Part shown: positions 18,049-25,395 of the stretch, in pieces
How the letters are laid out: the number at the start of each line of letters is the position of its first letter
How positions within the stretch are numbered: the first letter of the stretch is position 1
Source: PALSA-1296 sp038210275
GTDB lineage: Bacteria > Bacteroidota > Ignavibacteria > Palsa-1295
DNA length: 64,000 bases
NCBI GenBank assembly: GCA_038210275.1
Contig: JBBQWV010000001.1
Span: 1 to 64,000, forward strand
Reading direction: 5' to 3'
Notes under the pieces: generated by a model
Seen by the model: only the letters and a program-made list of their open reading frames with translations
The model's database searches: none
What the model was told of the DNA's origin: nothing
Position numbers and translations under genes: made by a program

Positions 18049-19638
18049 ATGGCAGACCCAAAATTGAAGGCAGAATCTCTTTTACATGATCACGGAATTT
18101 CTCATTCACAAATAAATTTTAGTCTTGGCGTTGAAGAGCTTTATGCCGAATCTCTTTCGCGCGGCGAAGCAGTGCTTGCATCAAATGAAGCGCTTGTCGT
18201 TTCGACGGGAAAATTCACCGGACGTTCACCGAAAGATAAATTTATCGTGCGTCATCCTGAATCCGAAAAGAACGTATGGTGGGGCACAGTCAATCGCGAC
18301 ATCTCAGAGGAAAATTTTGATAAGCTCTATAAAAAAATGGTCGCGGCGATGAACGCCAAGGAGCTTTTCGTTGCCGATCTTTTTGCAGGAGCAGACCCAA
18401 CATACCGTCTTCCGATTCGCGTCATCAATGAATATGCATGGCATAATCTTTTCTGCCATCAACTTTTTATTCGCCCGAATCCGGCAGAGCTTGCAGAGCA
18501 TCGCCCGCAATTTACGATTATTGATATGCCAAGCGTCAAAGCTGATCCGGCAACCGATGGTACGAATAGCGAGACCTTCATACTCTTAAATCTCGAAAAA
18601 GGACTTATCCTTATTGGCGGTACGGAGTATGCCGGCGAGATGAAAAAATCTATTTTCACAACGCTGAATTATTTGCTTCCGCTTAAAGGAGTGATGTCCA
18701 TGCATTGCTCGGCGAACATCGGAGCGAAAGGTGATACGGCGATCTTCTTCGGCCTTTCAGGTACGGGAAAGACGACGCTATCTGCCGACCCAACGCGCGA
18801 TCTTATCGGGGACGATGAGCATGGCTGGAGCGATAACGGAGTCTTTAATTTCGAAGGCGGATGTTATGCAAAATGCGTAAAGCTTTCAAAAGAGCAGGAG
18901 CCGGAAATTTTTGGCGCGATAAAGCGCGGCACCGTTTTGGAGAATGTTGTGCTTGGTAAAGATGGCACACCGGATTATAATGATGTTTCCAAAACGGAAA
19001 ATACTCGCGCAGCTTATCCATTGAATTTCATTTCGAATTCAGTCGAGCCAAGTATTGGCGGACATCCAAAGAATATTATATTCTTGACAGCTGATGCATT
19101 TGGTGTGCTTCCGCCGATCTCGCGCTTAACGAAAGAGCAGGCGCTCTATCATTTCATCTCCGGTTATACGGCAAAGCTTGCCGGCACTGAGCGCGGAGTT
19201 ACGACGCCTGAACCGAATTTCTCTACGTGTTTCGGTGCCCCGTTCATGGTGCATCATCCGAATGTTTATGCCGATCTGCTTGGAAAGAAGATCGATCTGC
19301 ATAATGCAAAGTGTTGGCTTGTCAATACAGGCTGGACTGGCGGAGCGTATGGAGTCGGTAAACGTATGCACTTGCCATATACCAGAGCAATGGTAAATGA
19401 AGCGCTTGCAGGAATGCTTGATAACATTGAGACCATCGAAGATCCGATCTTCGGATTGCATATTCCGACATCTGTTCCGAGTGTGCCGAATGAAATTCTC
19501 AACCCGCGCGACACTTGGAGCGATAAAGAAGCCTACGATAAGCAGGCAAAAGAACTCGCTGCGAAGTTCAAAGAGAACTTCAAGAAATTTGCTGAAGGTA
19601 CTTCAGAGGCAATATGTAACGCAGGACCGAAAGTGTAA
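18049..19638 (+). CDS. pckA: Phosphoenolpyruvate carboxykinase (ATP)
   Basis: PckA converts oxaloacetate and ATP to phosphoenolpyruvate, CO2 and ADP, the first committed step of gluconeogenesis; in some bacteria it also runs anaplerotically. The 529-residue protein matches the ATP-type family in length. It has the substrate loop STGKFTGRSPKDKF near residues 52-65, the kinase-1a P-loop GLSGTGKTT at 235-243, the metal-binding GDDEHGW, and the R-containing ENTRAAYPL. It begins at the ATG at 18049 with no clear ribosome-binding site. It is divergent from glcF. The next genes are a small DUF4258/YgiT pair, 38 bases downstream. Confidence 0.97.
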   Translation: MADPKLKAESLLHDHGISHSQINFSLGVEELYAESLSRGEAVLASNEALVVSTGKFTGRSPKDKFIVRHPESEKNVWWGTVNRDISEENFDKLYKKMVAAMNAKELFVADLFAGADPTYRLPIRVINEYAWHNLFCHQLFIRPNPAELAEHRPQFTIIDMPSVKADPATDGTNSETFILLNLEKGLILIGGTEYAGEMKKSIFTTLNYLLPLKGVMSMHCSANIGAKGDTAIFFGLSGTGKTTLSADPTRDLIGDDEHGWSDNGVFNFEGGCYAKCVKLSKEQEPEIFGAIKRGTVLENVVLGKDGTPDYNDVSKTENTRAAYPLNFISNSVEPSIGGHPKNIIFLTADAFGVLPPISRLTKEQALYHFISGYTAKLAGTERGVTTPEPNFSTCFGAPFMVHHPNVYADLLGKKIDLHNAKCWLVNTGWTGGAYGVGKRMHLPYTRAMVNEALAGMLDNIETIEDPIFGLHIPTSVPSVPNEILNPRDTWSDKEAYDKQAKELAAKFKENFKKFAEGTSEAICNAGPKV

Positions 19639-19676
19639 TGAGGAGATAGTGATATATAAATATCAAACGTGCAAGA

Positions 19677-20012
19677 ATGACTAACGCTCTACCTTCTGCA
19701 CAGAACATAGAAAAATATTTTCGCGACGAAAAGATATTGTTCTCGAAACATTTCATTCAGGAAATGCAGGAAGAAGAATTGGGCGGAATCAGTGTCGATG
19801 AACTGATCGAAGCTTCTGTTGCACCGGAAATTATTAAGGAATATCCTGAGGACAAACCCTATCCGAGTATGCTGATTTTGGGTTTTACAAAAAGCGGGAG
19901 ACCTCTCCATTTTGTTTGTGCAAGGGACGAAATGCGAGATGTTCTCGTTCTCATAACTATATACGAACCAAGAATTGAACTTTGGGCAGATCACCGAAGG
20001 AGGATATTATGA
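19677..20012 (+). CDS. DUF4258 protein, putative toxin
   Basis: A 111-residue protein with the DUF4258 pattern: FSKHFIQEMQEE near the N-terminus, IIKEYPEDKPYPSMLILG in the middle, RPLHFVC, then VLVLITIYEPR. DUF4258 proteins resemble RelE/MqsR-type ribonuclease folds and are often encoded directly before a YgiT-type zinc-finger protein, as here. The role as toxin of a type II module is inferred from that pairing. The stop codon overlaps the start of the next gene by ATGA, indicating translational coupling. It follows pckA by 38 bases and shares no obvious function with it. Confidence 0.82.
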   Translation: MTNALPSAQNIEKYFRDEKILFSKHFIQEMQEEELGGISVDELIEASVAPEIIKEYPEDKPYPSMLILGFTKSGRPLHFVCARDEMRDVLVLITIYEPRIELWADHRRRIL

Positions 20013-20260
20013 AATGTGTTATTTGTCAGGGAACAGATATTAACGAAGCAGTCGTAAACGAGGAAATCCTTCATGGGAATGATGTTATTTTCGTGTCGGT
20101 TCATGTTTTAAAGTGTTCTCAATGCGGTGAGCGGTACTTCGATATGAAAACCACCAGATATCTCGAACGCATCAGAAATGAAGTACGATCGAATGCAACA
20201 GGTGATCTGAAACAGATCGGGAAGGTGCTGATGTATAAAAATATTGCCGAAGCAGCATAG
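20009..20260 (+). CDS. YgiT-type zinc-finger protein, putative antitoxin
   Basis: An 83-residue protein with two CxxC pairs (C3/C6 and C36/C39) forming the YgiT/MqsA-type zinc finger. A short helical C-terminus (YLERIRNEVRSN) could belong to the DNA-binding or toxin-binding part. It is shorter than full MqsA (131 residues) and lacks most of the helix-turn-helix domain, so repression of its own operon is uncertain. Its start at 20009 has a strong AGGAGG 6-11 bases upstream, unusual in this window, and overlaps the stop of the DUF4258 gene. A terminator follows directly. Confidence 0.85.
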   Translation: MKCVICQGTDINEAVVNEEILHGNDVIFVSVHVLKCSQCGERYFDMKTTRYLERIRNEVRSNATGDLKQIGKVLMYKNIAEAA

Positions 20261-20291
20261 AAAAAAAGCCCGCCGTTGGCGGGCTTTTTTA
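20261..20291 (+). terminator. Terminator of the DUF4258/YgiT pair
   Basis: AGCCCGCC (20267-20274), loop GTT, GGCGGGCT (20278-20285) and a run of T to 20290, preceded by a run of A. It begins right after the stop codon and could work in both directions. Confidence 0.92.
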
Positions 20292-20358
20292 TTGCGATCA
20301 TTAAACCGAACTTAACAGAAGTCTGCATTGTAGAAAGGGCTTCAAACTTATTTACTTG

Positions 20359-21054
20359 ATGAAAAAAATCCTTTCCGTTCTTTTTATTGCATTTGTTTTC
20401 AGCGGCTGTTTTGATATTTATATTTATCTAATTCCGCTTAAGGATAACTCTTACATTGTTTCCCAGAGAGTTTCATTCGGATTAGATGTGCTGAAAGGAT
20501 TGAATTCGCTGAGTACAATGGATTCCACAGGGCAGACTACACAGAAGGAAATGCCAACTCCGAAGCAGATGATGGATTCTATCATGGCAGGTGAGTCTAA
20601 GAAGAATAATGACTTCGAAAAACTGCCCGGCTACCTTAGTCATTCAATGCGCGACAGCCTCTCCGATACAACGGCATTCTTTATCACCGATATTCATATA
20701 AAGAGCGCCGATGACTTACCGGCTTTATTTAAGACAATTCAATCTGATTCAAGCTCACCTGCCGATCTCTCGATCGCGCTGAACGTCTCGCATCCTGACG
20801 GGATGACAAGATTTGATTTTGCTGCAATAAAAAATAATGTTGCTCCTGAAAATAATGCAAATGTTGTTGATATGGCGAAACTCGTGATCGGTGGTTTCCA
20901 TATTGGTGTGATCTCCGATAGACTTATTCCGAATGCTACAAAAACTCCACGCAAAGAAATTTCCGGAGGATCAGAGTGGTTCATCCCCTTCAAATCTTTG
21001 AAAGATTGGGCAAAAGTGAAGCCGAAAAATATGCAATTCCTTGTGAGGGATTAA
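20359..21054 (+). CDS. Uncharacterised lipoprotein
   Basis: A 232-residue protein with a short lipoprotein signal (MKKILSVLFIAFVFSGC), so it is probably lipid-anchored in the outer membrane or periplasm. The rest is soluble, with a polar linker rich in Thr, Gln and Met (residues about 50-80) and no motif I recognise. The ATG at 20359 is preferred over the TTG one codon earlier. It stands alone between two terminators. Confidence 0.8.
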   Translation: MKKILSVLFIAFVFSGCFDIYIYLIPLKDNSYIVSQRVSFGLDVLKGLNSLSTMDSTGQTTQKEMPTPKQMMDSIMAGESKKNNDFEKLPGYLSHSMRDSLSDTTAFFITDIHIKSADDLPALFKTIQSDSSSPADLSIALNVSHPDGMTRFDFAAIKNNVAPENNANVVDMAKLVIGGFHIGVISDRLIPNATKTPRKEISGGSEWFIPFKSLKDWAKVKPKNMQFLVRD

Positions 21055-21072
21055 GAGGGAAGATATGAGATC

Positions 21073-21090
21073 GGAAATATGAACTATGAA
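21073..21090. repeat. 18-base repeat shared with 29424-29441
   Basis: GGAAATATGAACTATGAA occurs here and, exactly, at 29424-29441, where it forms one arm of a hairpin. Related AGCTATGAG words lie at 270-300. It appears to be a piece of a small interspersed repeat. Confidence 0.6.
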
Positions 21091-21094
21091 AAGG

Positions 21095-21119
21095 AGCTCG
21101 CCATTGGTGGGTTTTTTTT
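21095..21119 (+). terminator. Terminator of the lipoprotein gene
   Basis: CTCGCC (21097-21102), loop ATT and GGTGGG (21106-21111) pair with two G-T wobbles, followed by eight T. It is weaker than the other terminators in the window. Confidence 0.65.
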
Positions 21120-21138
21120 ATAGGGGATGAATTTTTGC

Positions 21139-21170
21139 TTTGTTATAGGAGAAATTATTCCGTAGTTTTG
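21139..21170 (+). promoter_or_regulatory. Promoter giving a near-leaderless transcript
   Basis: TTTG at 21139-21142, 20 nt spacing and TAGTTTTG at 21163-21170 match the Bacteroidota consensus exactly. The ATG of the next gene is at 21175, so transcription would start at or within a few bases of it. Confidence 0.6.
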
Positions 21171-21174
21171 TAAA

Positions 21175-21870
21175 ATGAACCGAATAGAAAAATTGACACT
21201 CTGTTGTTTATTCCTAATCCTTCTGTTTTCAGAAGTTGATATTTTTGGTCAAACTCCGGTACTACGTCCTGTGAATATAGATTTTGGGATTGTTAAAGTA
21301 GGTGGATACCGAGACACAAGTATCACGGGTATTTTTTATCCAGGTGATTTTCATAATGGACAAAAAAGGGCAACACTCAGTTTGGAAGGTGACACCATAG
21401 ATTTTTCAATCGATAAATACTCAATGTATCTTTATTACTCATCCACAATTGGTATTAGCGATACTGTTCATTTACGTTTTAGTCCGAAAAAAGAAGGGAG
21501 CTTTCAAGGCATTATTAGAGCCACAATTGATGGTGGCAGTTCTTCCGAGTCGTCATTTCACGGAACTGCCAAGGACTCTGTTACTTCATCAGTGACTTCG
21601 AATTTGAATGATTCTTCGAATGCTGCTATATATCCAAATCCGATTTCAAGAACCACAACTTTCGCTTTTACCCTTAGCCAATCCGCATTCACCTCTCTAA
21701 AAATCTACAACGCTCTCGGCAAAGAAGTTGCAACTCTCATCAATCAAAGACTTCTTGCCGGAGATCAAAAAGTGGAATTCAATGCTTCTGATCTTCCTTC
21801 CGGAGTTTATTATTATCGCTTACAGATCGGTGATTATTTCTATACAAAATCAGTGATTGTGACGCATTAG
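21175..21870 (+). CDS. Small ASH-type secreted protein with T9SS sorting domain
   Basis: A 231-residue secreted protein. Signal peptide (LTLCCLFLILLFSEVDIFGQ), then one ASH/choice-of-anchor D-like immunoglobulin domain (NIDFGIVKVGGYRDTSITG to SFHGTA, about residues 33-130). A Ser/Thr/Asn linker leads to a T9SS sorting domain (IYPNPISRTTTFAF, NALGKEVATL, SDLPSGVYYYRLQ). With only one binding domain it is the smallest cargo here. Its promoter predicts a leaderless mRNA. Confidence 0.86.
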   Translation: MNRIEKLTLCCLFLILLFSEVDIFGQTPVLRPVNIDFGIVKVGGYRDTSITGIFYPGDFHNGQKRATLSLEGDTIDFSIDKYSMYLYYSSTIGISDTVHLRFSPKKEGSFQGIIRATIDGGSSSESSFHGTAKDSVTSSVTSNLNDSSNAAIYPNPISRTTTFAFTLSQSAFTSLKIYNALGKEVATLINQRLLAGDQKVEFNASDLPSGVYYYRLQIGDYFYTKSVIVTH

Positions 21871-21906
21871 GGGCATTTTTGTTCTCCATAAGCAAAAAGA
21901 GTGAAC

Positions 21907-21914
21907 TATTTTTG
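21907..21914 (+). promoter_or_regulatory. Possible promoter of the BNR-like cargo gene
   Basis: TATTTTTG fits TAnnTTTG. A TTTG lies at 21878-21881, slightly too far upstream (25 nt). Transcription would start near 21920, giving a leader of about 75 nt. Confidence 0.35.
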
Positions 21915-21995
21915 GCTACGTATTGTAAACTTAGCCGCCACATTTCTTTCACTCTCATCGCTTCTGCGGTGATACATAAACACGGAACATATTGT

Positions 21996-23258
21996 ATGAA
22001 ACATATCACATTAGTTTTCACGAGTTTTATGCTCGTTCTATTCGTATTTTTCTCTTCGGCAAAATGCCAGCAATCTCTTCAATGGACGCCATCGAATTTT
22101 ATCAAGACCGGTAATATTTTAAAAATTTCCGAAGTAGGGGAGGGTGTTCTCTATGCTTTAACTGATAGCGGCATCATTACCTCTATTGATGGCGGCAAAA
22201 CTTTTCTGTTCACCCTGCGCCAGCCGATTTTGATGACCGGGGAAAAAATTGTAGATATTACGCTTGTACCTGACGGGACAATTCTTGCGGGAGTTGGCAC
22301 AAATCATAGTGCTGCTCTAGTAGCTTCAACGGATAAAGGTACATCATGGACGCGAATATCCATACCGGGTAATTATGTTGGACCCATCGGGATTCAGGCA
22401 CTTCCAAATGGAACGTTGCTCATCGCTCTTGGAATGGATCACGGTCTTTTCCGTACAGCTAATTTCGGAAAGACCTGGGATACGATTAAATCCCCTGCTT
22501 TTCAGGAAGGCTCAATGGGCGGTTTTAGTGTTACTTCTTCCGGAGGACTTTTTAATTATGGGACAAATTATGCTGCTCTTTCCAATGATACAGGGAAGAC
22601 TTGGATACCTACGAGTAGCGTTGCATTCGGAAATCCCGGCGGACCGATCGTCGGCGTAGTTTCGAATAATTTGACGGATATTTTTCTCTGTGATGCCGGC
22701 GGAGTTTTTTATTCATCGAATACCGGGGTTGACTGGGCAAGCAGAAATTCAGGCATTACGAATCTTAATACCAGCGGTATTGCAATTGATACAAAAGGAC
22801 GGCTCTTTGTGAGTACCTATACGGACGGTGTCTTTCTCTCCTTCAATAAAGGCGATACTTGGTATCAAAATAATCAGGGGTTGGAAAATACTCATGTACA
22901 AAGTATGCTCCTGAGCAAAATCAATCAACTTTATGCCGGTACTACAGATAAGATCTATAGGACAAGTGCATTGCTTGCTGTCGGTGACAACTCAATTGCT
23001 CAGGGAAAAACCACAATATCTCCGAACCCGGTTTCGTCTTCAGCGGCGATTACTTATTTCTCTGAAAATGCAGGGCTTGTCAAACTCGGTATTTTTAATA
23101 TCTTGGGCAAGGAGATCGAAATGCTCGTTGGCAGTATCCAAGAAGCCGGAGCGCACACAGTGACATTCAATGCTGCAAATTTACCAAGTGGTACATACTA
23201 TTGCCGCATAGAATCGAACGGAAAGATGGAGATGAAGACGGTCGTTGTGGCGCATTAA
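21996..23258 (+). CDS. BNR-repeat secreted protein with T9SS sorting domain
   Basis: A 420-residue secreted protein. The start at 21996 gives a clean signal peptide (MKHITLVFTSFMLVLFVFFSSAKCQ); the 39 extra upstream codons do not look like coding sequence. The body has BNR/sortilin-like propeller motifs: SIDGGKTF, STDKGTSWTR, TANFGKTWDT, SNDTGKTWIP, SSNTGVDWAS, SFNKGDTWYQ. The sorting domain follows (SPNPVSSSAAITYF, NILGKEIEML, ANLPSGTYYCRIE). Probably a surface or extracellular binding protein; BNR repeats also occur in sialidases, but no catalytic residues are evident. It shares a bidirectional terminator with the convergent ABC exporter gene. Confidence 0.86.
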   Translation: MKHITLVFTSFMLVLFVFFSSAKCQQSLQWTPSNFIKTGNILKISEVGEGVLYALTDSGIITSIDGGKTFLFTLRQPILMTGEKIVDITLVPDGTILAGVGTNHSAALVASTDKGTSWTRISIPGNYVGPIGIQALPNGTLLIALGMDHGLFRTANFGKTWDTIKSPAFQEGSMGGFSVTSSGGLFNYGTNYAALSNDTGKTWIPTSSVAFGNPGGPIVGVVSNNLTDIFLCDAGGVFYSSNTGVDWASRNSGITNLNTSGIAIDTKGRLFVSTYTDGVFLSFNKGDTWYQNNQGLENTHVQSMLLSKINQLYAGTTDKIYRTSALLAVGDNSIAQGKTTISPNPVSSSAAITYFSENAGLVKLGIFNILGKEIEMLVGSIQEAGAHTVTFNAANLPSGTYYCRIESNGKMEMKTVVVAH

Positions 23259-23280
23259 TATTTTTTCTTTTTCTGTACAA

Positions 23281-23310
23281 AAAAAAGGCTCGCATTTGCG
23301 AGCCTTTTTT
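23281..23310. terminator. Bidirectional terminator
   Basis: AAAAAAGGCTCGCA and TGCGAGCCTTTTTT form a perfect 14-bp stem around TT. The A and T runs make it a terminator for both the BNR-like gene (+) and the ABC exporter gene (-). Confidence 0.93.
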
Positions 23311-23312
23311 AT

Positions 23313-25091
23313 TTAATTTACTGCTATCGGCATTTTTGTTATCCGGTCAACAGTGCGTTCGCCGATCTGCTGACGCCACATGGCGTAGTACAATCCTTTT
23401 TCTGCAAGCAGATCCTGATGTTTACCCGATTCGACAATATGCCCGCGTTCAAGAACGTAAATTCTATCGGCATGCAAGATCGTCGAAAGTCTATGCGCGA
23501 TGAGAATAGTGATCTGATCGGAATGAGTGGAGACATCACGAATCGTTGAAGAGATCTCTTCTTCGGTCAGTGAATCAAGTGATGAAGTTGCTTCATCAAA
23601 GACGAGAAGCTGAGGGCGGCGCAACAATGCACGCGCAATAGAAAGACGCTGCTTCTCGCCGCCGGATACTTTTACGCCGCCTTCACCAATTACGGTATCT
23701 AGTCCGTTGGATGCGCGCGCAAGCAAGCTATCACAGGCAGCCTGATGGAGAACTTTCATACATTCTTCGTCTGTAGCATCGGGACGAACGAAGAGCAAAT
23801 TTTCTCTGATCGAGCCCGAAAACAACTGAGTATCCTGCGTCACTAAACCAATTTGGTTACGGTATTCATCAAGATTTAGTTTTTCTGTAGGAACACCGTT
23901 GCAAAGAACTTCACCGGATAATGGGCGGTATAAACCAACAAGTAATTTAACGAGAGTTGTTTTTCCAGATCCGCTTGGCCCCACAAAGGCAATGGTTTCG
24001 CCTCTGTTAACCTTGAATGAAACTTCTTGTAATGCTTTTGTAGTCGCCGTTTGATGTTGGAAGCTGACATGATCGAATGCAAGATCCCGAACTTCCGTGA
24101 CTGAAACTGCATCGGCAGGTTTCGGCTCGACAGGTGTTTCCATGATACCCTTGAAATTATCGAACGACGCTTCTGCCTCACGGTAGATATTAATAAAGTT
24201 GCCAAGCTCTTGCAACGGTCCGAAAATAAAGAACGAATAAATATACAGCGAGAAGTACTGACCGAAGGTGATGCTCTGCCTGAAAATAAGATAAAGCATC
24301 AAGAACGAAATGCTTGTCCGAAGGAAATTGATCGTCGTACCTTGAATAAAACTTAAACTACGAATATATTTAACTTTCTTTAGTTCAAGCTGAAGAATTT
24401 TTCCCGTCGTTGCATTTAAGCGGCTGATCTCCTGATCTGCTAAACCAAGACTCTTGACGAGTTCGATATTACGAAGTGATTCTGTTGTTGAACCGGCAAG
24501 TGCTGTTGTTTCTGCAACGATGGTCTTTTGTACTTTCTTGATCTTGCGGCTCATATAGGAACTCAAGAATCCGATGATCGGAATCGTCGCAAAATAAACC
24601 GGAGCGATTAACCAATTAATTGTGAATGCGTAGATCGTTACGAAGATCACTCCGATCAGCGTCGTGAAAACAAAGCTGATACCCATTTGAATAATACGCT
24701 CAATATCGGAGCGCACTTTTTGTAATTTGCCGAGCGTCTCGCCGCTGCGCTGATCTTCGAAAACAGAATAGGGAAGCTGAAGCGAATGCTCCAAGCCTTC
24801 AGTGTAAACTTGAGCGCCCAGCCGTTGGGTGATGACATTGACATAATAATCCTGAAAATTTTTCGCAACACGCGAAACGAATGCTACGCCGACTGCTAAG
24901 CCAAGAAGCTTAATGACACCGAGGAAAAATTCGGACTCCGTATATTTTCCGGGTTTTGTTGCATAATCATCAATGACGTGACGAAAGACGACCGGATCAA
25001 GTAAAGAAAAAACTTGATTCACTGCCGCTAAAAAAAGCGCCAGCGCAACTAATTTCCAGTACTGCCTGAGATATGGGTAAAGTATTTTCAT
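23313..25091 (-). CDS. ABC exporter, fused permease and ATPase
   Basis: A 592-residue half-transporter of the MsbA/LmrA type; two copies form the exporter in the inner membrane. The N-terminal half (about residues 1-310) is the six-helix transmembrane domain. The C-terminal half is the nucleotide-binding domain, with Walker A GPSGSGKTT (about 370-378), Q-loop LVTQDTQLF, signature VSGGEKQR, Walker B LLVFDEATSSLD and switch histidine IAHRLS. Typical cargo is lipid or a hydrophobic compound, but specificity cannot be read from sequence. It stands as a single gene and is divergent from the Kelch-thioredoxin cargo. Confidence 0.94.
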   Translation of the reverse strand: MKILYPYLRQYWKLVALALFLAAVNQVFSLLDPVVFRHVIDDYATKPGKYTESEFFLGVIKLLGLAVGVAFVSRVAKNFQDYYVNVITQRLGAQVYTEGLEHSLQLPYSVFEDQRSGETLGKLQKVRSDIERIIQMGISFVFTTLIGVIFVTIYAFTINWLIAPVYFATIPIIGFLSSYMSRKIKKVQKTIVAETTALAGSTTESLRNIELVKSLGLADQEISRLNATTGKILQLELKKVKYIRSLSFIQGTTINFLRTSISFLMLYLIFRQSITFGQYFSLYIYSFFIFGPLQELGNFINIYREAEASFDNFKGIMETPVEPKPADAVSVTEVRDLAFDHVSFQHQTATTKALQEVSFKVNRGETIAFVGPSGSGKTTLVKLLVGLYRPLSGEVLCNGVPTEKLNLDEYRNQIGLVTQDTQLFSGSIRENLLFVRPDATDEECMKVLHQAACDSLLARASNGLDTVIGEGGVKVSGGEKQRLSIARALLRRPQLLVFDEATSSLDSLTEEEISSTIRDVSTHSDQITILIAHRLSTILHADRIYVLERGHIVESGKHQDLLAEKGLYYAMWRQQIGERTVDRITKMPIAVN

Positions 25092-25395
25092 GGTTGATTC
25101 ACAATGTGCTCATTATTTCCTTGCAAACATACGAAAACACTTGGCACTTGTTCCCGAATTGCCCCCAGAAAAAGCCTACTGGCATAGAACAATTTGAGAT
25201 TTTCTGATTGTCCCCACCTGTCACAAAACACCCTTTCCGCGTGTCATAAAAGACTTGGGAAAGAATTCATGCAGATTTCGGAAACATCTTTGCCCAAAAT
25301 GGGTTATATTTGAACTCTGTTACACTTTAATCGCCGTAGACAGAAGTTATTGATTGTCGTGCTTAATCTTTTTTCATTAATTCATTAATACACTT
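25092..25395. other. Divergent intergenic region
   Basis: No gene is visible in these 304 bases between the divergent ABC exporter and the Kelch-type cargo. The only feature I support is the TATATTTG element at 25306-25313. Confidence 0.6.
25306..25313 (+). promoter_or_regulatory. Promoter -7 element of the Kelch-type cargo gene
   Basis: TATATTTG in the context GGTTATATTTG. Transcription would start near 25319, leaving a leader of about 77 nt. No clear TTG at the ideal distance; TTG occurs at 25291. The GTTATATTTG context recurs at 46881-46889. Confidence 0.45.
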
